Origin: Methylophaga sp. | GTDB taxonomy: Bacteria; Pseudomonadota; Gammaproteobacteria; Nitrosococcales; Methylophagaceae | Assembly (NCBI GenBank): GCA_026988435.1 | Contig: JALSLH010000009.1 | Location: forward strand, 1 to 64,000 | Length of the DNA stretch: 64,000 nt | Direction of reading: 5' to 3' | In this document: one piece after another, positions 58,224 to 64,000 of the stretch | How the letters are laid out: each line of letters starts with the position of its first letter | How positions within the stretch are numbered: the first letter of the stretch is position 1 | Notes under the pieces: generated by a model | The model's input: only the letters and a program-made list of their open reading frames with translations | Told to the model about the DNA's origin: nothing | Database searches by the model: none | Made by a program: the position numbers and the translations under genes

Positions 58224-59123
58224 ATGACTAAAAAACTAACCCATCTGCAACAATTAGAAGCAGAAAGTATTCATATCATGCGTGAAGTAGCCGCGGAATT
58301 TGATAATCCAGTGATGCTCTATTCCGTAGGCAAAGATTCAGCTGTAATGTTGCATCTGGCGATGAAAGCATTTGCACCCGGCAAGCCGCCTTTTCCACTA
58401 TTGCATGTAGATACTACGTGGAAGTTTAAAGAGATGATCGCCTTTCGTGATCAACGAGTAAAAGACCTAGGTTTAGAATTGTTGGTGCATAGCAATCAGG
58501 AGGGCATTGATGAAGGCATTAACCCTTTCGATCATGCCCGTTATACCGATATTATGAAAACAGATGGGTTGAAACAAGCCTTAGATAAATATGGTTTTGA
58601 TGCCGCTTTTGGTGGCGCACGGCGTGATGAAGAAAAATCTCGAGCCAAAGAACGTGTTTATTCGTTTCGAGATAAAAACCATCGCTGGGATCCTAAACAA
58701 CAACGCCCAGAATTATGGAACACCTATAACAGTAAGGTAAATCAAGGCGAAAGCATCCGTGTATTCCCATTATCAAATTGGACTGAGCTTGATATTTGGC
58801 AATATATTCACCTAGAAGGTATTCCCATTGTGCCTTTATATTACGCGGCAGAACGCCCTGTTGTTGAACGCAATGGTTTGAAGATTATGGTTGATGATGA
58901 CCGTATGCGTTTGAATGAAGGCGAAGTGCCAAAAATGGAAAAAGTACGGTTTAGAACATTGGGTTGTTATCCACTAACAGGTGCAGTGGATTCGAATGCC
59001 GAAACGTTGCCAGAAATCATTCAAGAAATGTTATTGACTACCACATCTGAACGCCAAGGTCGCGCGATTGATCATGATGAGTCAGGTTCGATGGAGAAGA
59101 AAAAACAAGAGGGCTACTTCTAA
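58224..59123 (+). CDS. cysD: Sulfate adenylyltransferase subunit 2
   Basis: Catalytic PP-loop subunit of ATP sulfurylase (sulfate + ATP to APS). The PP-loop is in [35 protein letters not shown] and [15 protein letters not shown] are conserved. It is 299 residues. The stop shares one base with the cysN start. Confidence 0.96.
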   Translation: MTKKLTHLQQLEAESIHIMREVAAEFDNPVMLYSVGKDSAVMLHLAMKAFAPGKPPFPLLHVDTTWKFKEMIAFRDQRVKDLGLELLVHSNQEGIDEGINPFDHARYTDIMKTDGLKQALDKYGFDAAFGGARRDEEKSRAKERVYSFRDKNHRWDPKQQRPELWNTYNSKVNQGESIRVFPLSNWTELDIWQYIHLEGIPIVPLYYAAERPVVERNGLKIMVDDDRMRLNEGEVPKMEKVRFRTLGCYPLTGAVDSNAETLPEIIQEMLLTTTSERQGRAIDHDESGSMEKKKQEGYF

Positions 59124-60565
59124 TGACTACAGATAATTATCAAGTAGATAATCTAATAGCCACCGATATTGATGCCTATTTAAAGCAGCATGAAAACAAA
59201 GAAATATTACGTTTCTTAACCTGCGGTAATGTCGATGATGGAAAAAGCACGCTAATTGGTCGTCTGCTTTATGATTCAAAAATGATCTATGAAGATCAAT
59301 TAGAATCAATCACCAAAGACAGTGTGAAATCAGGCACAACAGGCGAGACTGTAGATTTAGCGTTGCTGGTGGATGGTTTGCAAGCCGAGCGAGAACAAGG
59401 CATCACTATTGATGTTGCCTACCGTTATTTCTCAACGACGAAACGCAAATTTATCATTGCTGATACGCCGGGGCATGAACAATACACCCGTAATATGGCA
59501 ACAGGTGCATCAAACTGCCAGCTTGCCGTTATTTTGATTGATGCACGTTATGGCGTGCAAACGCAAACACGTCGGCATAGCTTTATCGCTAATTTATTGG
59601 GCATTAAACATATTATTGTAGCCATTAATAAAATGGATATTAAAGACTATAGTGAACAGGTGTATAACGATATTCGCAAAGAATACACCGAATTTGCCCG
59701 CGAACTAGAAATGGACGATGTGCACTTTGTGCCATTATCCGCTTTAGTGGGTGATAATGTGGTTAACAAAAGTGAAAACATGCCTTGGTACCAAGGTGAA
59801 ACATTAATGTACTTATTAGAAAATATCGAGCTGTCACAAGATATCAATGTCGATGCCGTACGCTTCCCGGTGCAATATGTAAATCGACCTAACCTAGATT
59901 TTCGTGGCTATTGTGGCACACTTGCATCAGGAGTTTTAAAACCGGGTGACGAGATCACAGTATTGCCATCAGGCGTTGAAAGCAAAGTAAAATCCCTAGT
60001 CACCTATGATGGTGATTTAGAGGAAGCCATTCCCAGTGAAGCGATCACCGTGACATTAGAAGATGAAATAGATGTCAGCCGTGGCGATATGATTGTGCAT
60101 CGTAATAATCAGCCACATGTAGGCAGTCATTTCAAAGCCACCGTAGTATGGATGACCGAAAAACCATTGATCAGTGGCAAACAATATAACTTTAAAGTAG
60201 GTGTGAGTGAAAGCACCGGTATTTTGACCAATCTGGATAGCCAAATTGACGTCAACACACTAGCCGAAAATGAAGCCAGTGAATTGAAGTTAAATGAAAT
60301 TGGTCAATGCGAATTTTCATTGGGCAAACCAGTAGTGTTTGATGCCTATAAACGCAACCGAAGCACCGGCTCATTTATTATCATCGATCGCCTAACCAAC
60401 GTCACCATCGGCGCAGGCATGATCACCGAAGCGGTATCCGGCTCACAAGCGCAACAAGTGATTAGCCTAGAACATATTTCTGAGTTTGAAATAGAATTAA
60501 ATGCCTTGATACGAAAACACTTCCCACATTGGGATGCTAAGGATTTGGGTGGTTTGTTGAAATAG
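59123..60565 (+). CDS. cysN: Sulfate adenylyltransferase subunit 1 (GTPase)
   Basis: Regulatory GTPase that drives ATP sulfurylase. G1 is [17 protein letters not shown]3 is [17 protein letters not shown] and G4 is NKMD. An EF-Tu-like C-terminal half follows. At 480 residues it ends without a fused CysC (APS kinase), which fits an APS-type CysH. Confidence 0.95.
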   Translation: MTTDNYQVDNLIATDIDAYLKQHENKEILRFLTCGNVDDGKSTLIGRLLYDSKMIYEDQLESITKDSVKSGTTGETVDLALLVDGLQAEREQGITIDVAYRYFSTTKRKFIIADTPGHEQYTRNMATGASNCQLAVILIDARYGVQTQTRRHSFIANLLGIKHIIVAINKMDIKDYSEQVYNDIRKEYTEFARELEMDDVHFVPLSALVGDNVVNKSENMPWYQGETLMYLLENIELSQDINVDAVRFPVQYVNRPNLDFRGYCGTLASGVLKPGDEITVLPSGVESKVKSLVTYDGDLEEAIPSEAITVTLEDEIDVSRGDMIVHRNNQPHVGSHFKATVVWMTEKPLISGKQYNFKVGVSESTGILTNLDSQIDVNTLAENEASELKLNEIGQCEFSLGKPVVFDAYKRNRSTGSFIIIDRLTNVTIGAGMITEAVSGSQAQQVISLEHISEFEIELNALIRKHFPHWDAKDLGGLLK

Positions 60566-60622
60566 ATTGTAACCTTTCGTTTTGAAAATGGTGATGCCAA
60601 AATTATAAATTATAAATTATGA
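60566..60622 (+). pseudogene. HigB toxin remnant (C-terminal codons only)
   Basis: Immediately after the cysN stop, in frame without a start codon, the sequence reads IVTFRFENGDAKIINYKL then TGA. This resembles the C-terminal strand pair of RelE/HigB toxins (..CFRF.dG.a.dVeIvDYH). A HigA-type antitoxin gene follows, as expected for a decayed higBA locus. The match is short, so confidence is moderate. Confidence 0.55.
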
Positions 60623-60643
60623 AGATTACCACTAGGAGATATT

Positions 60644-60931
60644 ATGAGAATGCATAATTCCCCTCATCCCGGTGAAGTCATAAAAGGTTTATGGCTAGAG
60701 CCGATGAATTTAAGTATTACTGATACGTCTAAAGCGCTAGGCATAAGCAGAAAAACGCTGTCAAAAATCATCAATGGCAAAGGCAGTATCACCCCAGAAA
60801 TGGCAGTGAGATTATCTATTGCACTAGGTGCAAGCCCCGAAAGCTGGATGGGGCACCAAGTTGCCTACGATCTTTGGCAGGTTGAACAACATAAAAGTGA
60901 GTTGGATGTACAATCATTAATGGTGGCTTAA
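60644..60931 (+). CDS. higA: HigA-family XRE antitoxin/regulator
   Basis: A 95-residue helix-turn-helix protein with the HigA opening HNSPHPGEVIKGLWLEPMNLS and HTH ISRKTLSKIINGKGSITPEMAVRL. GGAG stands before the ATG. Its toxin partner is reduced to a fragment upstream. It is followed after 3 bp by the NYN-domain gene, with which it is surely co-transcribed. Confidence 0.85.
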   Translation: MRMHNSPHPGEVIKGLWLEPMNLSITDTSKALGISRKTLSKIINGKGSITPEMAVRLSIALGASPESWMGHQVAYDLWQVEQHKSELDVQSLMVA

Positions 60932-60934
60932 GGT

Positions 60935-61672
60935 ATGAATAACGGAAAGAGAATTGCTCTTCTTATTGATTGTGATAACGTAAGCCCTAAATCAATTGAT
61001 GGTGTTTTAAATGAGCTTGCAAACTATGGAATAGTTAATATCCGTAAGGCTTATGGTGATTGGAAAAGCCCTCGGCTTCAAGGGTGGGAAGAGAGGCTAC
61101 ATCCTTTTGCTATTAATCCAGTTCAACAGTTTGCTTATACAACAGGTAAAAATGCAACAGATTCTGCCATGATTATTGATGCAATGGATTTGTTATACAC
61201 ACATGACTTAGATGGCTTTGCTTTAATGACAAGCGACAGTGATTTTACGCCATTGGTTATGCGGCTTTTATCGAGTGGGCTTAAAGTCTATGGCTTTGGT
61301 GAGCAAAAAACACCTTCACCATTTATTAATGCTTGTTCGCAATTTATTTTTATTGAAAAACTAATTGAGGCTGAACCTACATCAGAAGATAAAGAGGCTA
61401 CTAATTCTAGTAAAAATAAATTTTCTAAGAGTGAGTTGAGGATGGATACAGCCTTGGTTAGGCTGTTAAGAACGGCAGTTGAGCAAACGGTTGAAGATGA
61501 TGGCTGGTCTCCCCTAGGAGGCGTTGGTACATATATTTCCAATAACTCATCATTTTCACCTATAAATTATGGCTATAAGAAACTGAGTGAAATTGTTAAA
61601 GCAAGTGAATTATTTAAAGTAACGATGAGAAACACCACATCAATGTACATAAAGGACTCTAGGAATAAGTAA
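60935..61672 (+). CDS. NYN (PIN-like) domain protein with C-terminal OST-HTH/LOTUS domain
   Basis: The N-terminal NYN nuclease-like domain (about residues 1-150) has acidic residues in LLIDCDNVSP, TDSAMIIDAMDLLY and MTSDSDFTPLV, the LabA/MARF1 pattern. The C-terminal 75 residues (LRTAVEQTVEDDGWSPLG to SMYIKDS) look like a LOTUS RNA-binding domain. It probably acts on RNA. It starts 3 bp after the HigA-like gene. Confidence 0.85.
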   Translation: MNNGKRIALLIDCDNVSPKSIDGVLNELANYGIVNIRKAYGDWKSPRLQGWEERLHPFAINPVQQFAYTTGKNATDSAMIIDAMDLLYTHDLDGFALMTSDSDFTPLVMRLLSSGLKVYGFGEQKTPSPFINACSQFIFIEKLIEAEPTSEDKEATNSSKNKFSKSELRMDTALVRLLRTAVEQTVEDDGWSPLGGVGTYISNNSSFSPINYGYKKLSEIVKASELFKVTMRNTTSMYIKDSRNK

Positions 61673-61677
61673 TTCCG

Positions 61678-61839
61678 ATGAAACTTAATGTAGTCATTCT
61701 CTATTCAGCAGGCCACCTTGGCAGTGCAATGATTATGAATAAGCTTCTCAGAGTGCCAGAAATTAATATTGTCGGTGTGGTGAAAGCGCAGCCTTTGAAG
61801 TTATCTCAAAAGGTTGGTCACGAATTAAACGATATTTAA
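61678..61839 (+). pseudogene. Truncated formyltransferase-like gene fragment
   Basis: A 53-codon ORF absent from the supplied track, MKLNVVILYSAGHLGSAM then IMNKLLRVPEINIVGVV. It resembles the N-terminal Rossmann strand and helix of formyl transferase domain proteins. A stop at 61837 ends it. Another frame continues for about 20 codons (GWRLLLWQ) before a stop, suggesting frameshift plus deletion. The family guess is tentative. Confidence 0.45.
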
Positions 61840-61891
61840 TTAAGCTCGGCTGGCGGTTACTGTTGTGGCAAGGTTGTGCTCAGATCTGAGG

Positions 61892-62395
61892 TTAAATTAT
61901 TATGTTTTGCCACTGATCTAATTTTTGTTTAAATGTTATCGAGGCATGAGCAGGACTGGTAGAGGGTAATCGTATTTGACTAAATTGTTTAAACCGATCA
62001 TCTAAGGTCGGCATGACATGTTGTTTAAACACTTGTTCAGCCTTGCCACCGTTAAAGAATATTTGATCAATCTTTGAGTGCTGTTGTAAGAAGGTATTAA
62101 AGTCATTGGCAACCATGCTGTTAGTTTCAATATTACTATCTAAACTGCCTTGTCGTTGGCAGGCTTTGAGTGCATCCCATACGGCAACATTATTTTTCAT
62201 TAACTGTTGGCAACGTAGCTGATAACTACTACCTTTTTCTATATTAAATAAAGCTGACATAATCGGCCAAAATGCATTGCGTGGGTGCGCATAATATTGC
62301 TGTTGTTGTAACGATTTTACGCTGGGCATTGAGCCGAGAATTAGAATTTCTGCATTTTTATTGGCAATAGGCGGAAAGCCAATTTCAACAGCCAT
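61892..62395 (-). CDS. DNA-deoxyinosine glycosylase (UDG family 6, HDG)
   Basis: Uracil-DNA-glycosylase-fold enzyme of the hypoxanthine-DNA glycosylase type: LILGSMPSVKSLQ (motif 1), YYAHPRNAFWPIM, and the C-terminal LPSTSPAHA motif. It is 167 residues. It would remove deaminated adenine from DNA. It lies 1 bp downstream of the DUF3465 gene. Confidence 0.85.
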   Translation of the reverse strand: MAVEIGFPPIANKNAEILILGSMPSVKSLQQQQYYAHPRNAFWPIMSALFNIEKGSSYQLRCQQLMKNNVAVWDALKACQRQGSLDSNIETNSMVANDFNTFLQQHSKIDQIFFNGGKAEQVFKQHVMPTLDDRFKQFSQIRLPSTSPAHASITFKQKLDQWQNIII

Positions 62396-62396
62396 T

Positions 62397-62840
62397 TTAT
62401 TGATAACGATTACCGTTATGTTCTATCCAGCCATCAATATGTCGTTTGGCAGGATCGTGGTGTGTCCAATGAATAACCCCACCTTTTTCATTCCACTCAT
62501 ATTCGCCATAAACAGTGATAATATCGCCTTTTTGAAGCTCATCGATTCTAGGGGCAAGGTCAATATTATGGGCGATTAGAATTGTTTCGCCACCTGATAG
62601 TTTAATCAAAAAACGCTGATGCCTACTGCCCTTTAAATCATCTTTTAACACTCTGAAAACTTGAGCGGTTAAATTAATTTGAACGTCGCTTTGGCGTTGC
62701 TCAATAAGTTGTTCAATATTAACGGGTTGTTCAGCGCCGGAATAAGCTTGTTCGGGCGAAAATTGACTGGCGTAATAACCTAAAACAATAAAGCCAATAA
62801 TAAGTCCGATACGCTGTTTCTGGCGAGATGTTAATGACAT
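62397..62840 (-). CDS. DUF3465 family protein
   Basis: An N-terminal transmembrane or signal segment (about residues 11-27) is followed by an OB-like beta-rich domain: VFRVLKDDLKGSRHQRFLI, GDIITVYGEYEWN, and the DUF3465 hallmark GGVIHWTHHDPAKRHIDGWI. It is 147 residues. Function unknown, probably periplasmic nucleic-acid or ligand binding by fold. The 266-bp element begins 26 bp upstream of its start. Confidence 0.82.
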   Translation of the reverse strand: MSLTSRQKQRIGLIIGFIVLGYYASQFSPEQAYSGAEQPVNIEQLIEQRQSDVQINLTAQVFRVLKDDLKGSRHQRFLIKLSGGETILIAHNIDLAPRIDELQKGDIITVYGEYEWNEKGGVIHWTHHDPAKRHIDGWIEHNGNRYQ

Positions 62841-62866
62841 AGGAATAGTATTAAAAAATAAAATTA

Positions 62867-63132
62867 TATACCCAAAATACTTGAAGATGCTGGTTTCAGC
62901 AAGAGAAGAAGCTGCACTATTCTAGGCATAAACCCGCAGAATTAGTCGTTCTAATTTAAGGTTTTATAACGACGAAGAGTGCGGCTTATCCTCTTGCCCT
63001 ACGGGAGCTTAGCACGAATGCCAGCGCCGCGTTGCAATGCTTGACAAGGACTAGTCATTGCCTTCACATTGCGCCTTGCTCTGACCTTCGTGCTAAGCTC
63101 TGAAACCTGCATCTTCAAGTAATTTGGGTATA
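62867..63132. mobile_element. 266-bp inverted-repeat element, copy 2
   Basis: Same ends (TATACCCAAAATACTTGA ... GGGTATA), same length and same two-hairpin plan as copy 1. The left hairpin has GCTGCACT paired with AGTGCGGC where copy 1 has GCCATTAT with ATAATGGT, so pairing is kept by changes on both sides. It fills most of the gap between the DUF3465 and cysI genes. No ORF and no clear target-site duplication beyond TA-rich flanks. Confidence 0.88.
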
Positions 63133-63188
63133 TCTTACGTTTATCAAAGCTTATCTGCAATTCTTATGTAGTTCAAAGAAGAAGATAA

Positions 63189-63213
63189 TTTATATACTAT
63201 AATAGTATATAAA
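63189..63213. promoter_or_regulatory. Perfect palindrome upstream of cysI
   Basis: TTTATATACTAT-A-ATAGTATATAAA has 12-bp perfect arms and lies about 80 bp before the cysI start, with TATAAT-like boxes at 63255-63263 between them. Position and AT-rich symmetry suit an activator site such as CysB. Inference only. Confidence 0.45.
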
Positions 63214-63291
63214 TATAGTTATTTATAATTTCCTGTTATAAGGAGTGATCGCTTATAATATAATACTCGATTAGACAATTTAAGAAACTTT

Positions 63292-64000
63292 ATGTATCAG
63301 TACGATAACTATGATCAGGCGATGGTGGATCAACGGGTAGCGCAATACCGTGACCAAACACGTCGTTTTTTAGCGGGTGAATTAACAGAGGAACAGTTCA
63401 GGCCTTTGCGGTTGATGAATGGTCTTTATGTTCAGATCCATGCGCCAATGTTGCGTGTAGCTATTCCTTATGGGCTTATGTCATCAAGACAAGTACGTAA
63501 AATTGCTGATATCTCTCGTCGTTATGATAAGGGCTATGTTCACTTTACTACGCGTACAAACTTTCAGCTAAACTGGCCAGCACTAGAAACTGTGCCTGAT
63601 ATTTTAGCTGAGTTAGCCTCAGTGCAAATGCATGCGATTCAAAGTAGTGGTAACTGTATTCGTAATACAACGTCTGATCAATTAGCTGGAATTAATGCCA
63701 ATGAAATCGAAGATCCGCGTCCGTGGTGTGAGATTATTCGTCAGTGGTCTACATTTCATCCCGAGTTTGCCTATTTGCCACGTAAGTTTAAGATAGCCGT
63801 TATTGGTGGAAAAGAAGACCGTGCGGCTACAAAATTACATGATATTGGTTTACATCTAGTCAAAAATAATGAAGGTGAAGTGGGTTTTGAGGTGTTAGTC
63901 GGTGGTGGTTTAGGTCGCACACCCATCTTAGGCCAACAGATTCGTCCATTCTTAGAAAAGAAAGATTTACTGTCTTATTTAGAAGCTATTTTGCGTGTTT
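63292..64000 (+). CDS. cysI: Nitrite/sulfite reductase haemoprotein, probable CysI (partial)
   Basis: The ORF runs open to the window edge (236 codons seen) and so is missing from the ORF track. DQRVAQYRDQTRRFLAGEL, GLYVQIHAPMLRVAIPYG, FTTRTNFQLNWP and AIQSSGNCIRNTTSDQ are characteristic of the N-terminal half of assimilatory sirohaem sulfite reductases of the pseudomonad type. The sirohaem/Fe-S cysteines lie beyond the window. It completes the sulfate-to-sulfide route started by cysDN and cysH. Confidence 0.9.
   Translation, partial: MYQYDNYDQAMVDQRVAQYRDQTRRFLAGELTEEQFRPLRLMNGLYVQIHAPMLRVAIPYGLMSSRQVRKIADISRRYDKGYVHFTTRTNFQLNWPALETVPDILAELASVQMHAIQSSGNCIRNTTSDQLAGINANEIEDPRPWCEIIRQWSTFHPEFAYLPRKFKIAVIGGKEDRAATKLHDIGLHLVKNNEGEVGFEVLVGGGLGRTPILGQQIRPFLEKKDLLSYLEAILRV

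Noticed and set aside
63189-63213. Palindrome upstream of cysI as a terminator
   Set aside because: It has no GC-rich stem or T-run and sits between a promoter-like region and the gene, so a regulatory site is more likely.

Overview
The window is an ordinary, gene-dense chromosomal segment of a moderately AT-rich gammaproteobacterium. Evidence includes the block mlaFEDCB-ibaG-murA-hisG-hisD-hisC, the yggS-proC-yggT-metX-metW-pyrE block beside pilT/pilU, mtaD-ubiG-HAD phosphatase next to mtnA, and the lolA-rarA pair behind ftsK. A SoxC-type sulfite dehydrogenase, cytochrome c4, System II cytochrome c maturation, HpnC and a PEP-CTERM-like protein suggest an aerobic aquatic bacterium of the Thiotrichales/Methylophaga/Cycloclasticus kind. 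That placement is inference; genus cannot be told from the sequence alone.

Layout. 0.2-6.2 kb: NTF2-like protein, trxB, ftsK, lolA, rarA. 6.2-9.5 kb (minus): exonuclease-BRCT protein, rsmJ, a beta-propeller lipoprotein and a periplasmic SRPBCC protein. 9.7-17.4 kb (plus): retrograde phospholipid transport (mla), ibaG, murA, and histidine genes hisG (short form), hisD, hisC. 17.4-26 kb: DUF4124 protein, TSUP permease, pyrE-metW-metX, yggT-proC, yggS, pilT-pilU. 26-30.3 kb: OmpA-like lipoprotein, a small membrane protein, tRNA-Arg(CCG), glgP. 30.4-37.5 kb: SoxC-like dehydrogenase with cytochrome c, engB, cytochrome c4, resB-ccsA, dsbA. 37.5-43.1 kb: diguanylate cyclase, mltF, trhP (yegQ), PEP-CTERM-like protein. 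43.1-50.8 kb: hpnC-rmuC-HAD phosphatase, ubiG-mtaD, mtnA, SDR, kinase-fold protein. 50.8-54.5 kb: hemerythrin-like protein and a TPP-riboswitch operon (TonB receptor, thiamine-binding protein, PnuC/PnuT permease). 54.5-64 kb: PilZ protein, zinc-ribbon protein and the sulfur assimilation region (cysB, TSUP permease, TusA-like, cysH, cysD, cysN, and a truncated cysI at the edge). The last region is interrupted by a HigA / NYN-LOTUS pair, two gene remnants, a deoxyinosine glycosylase and a DUF3465 protein.

The least ordinary content is non-coding. Two 266-bp elements of identical length, with about 33-bp terminal inverted repeats, lie 40 kb apart (22775-23040 and 62867-63132). Their internal hairpin differs by consecutive compensatory base-pair changes, and one copy supplies the last 12 codons and the stop of yggS. 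A 163-bp element at 40855-41017 has related termini. A separate 119-bp palindromic element sits inside the mla operon and carries the mlaE stop codon. Three REP-like double hairpins are also present. The TPP riboswitch has a readable candidate mechanism: the 3' side of P1 can pair instead with a segment that otherwise sequesters the ribosome binding site. No CRISPR array, prophage, rRNA or complete insertion sequence was seen.
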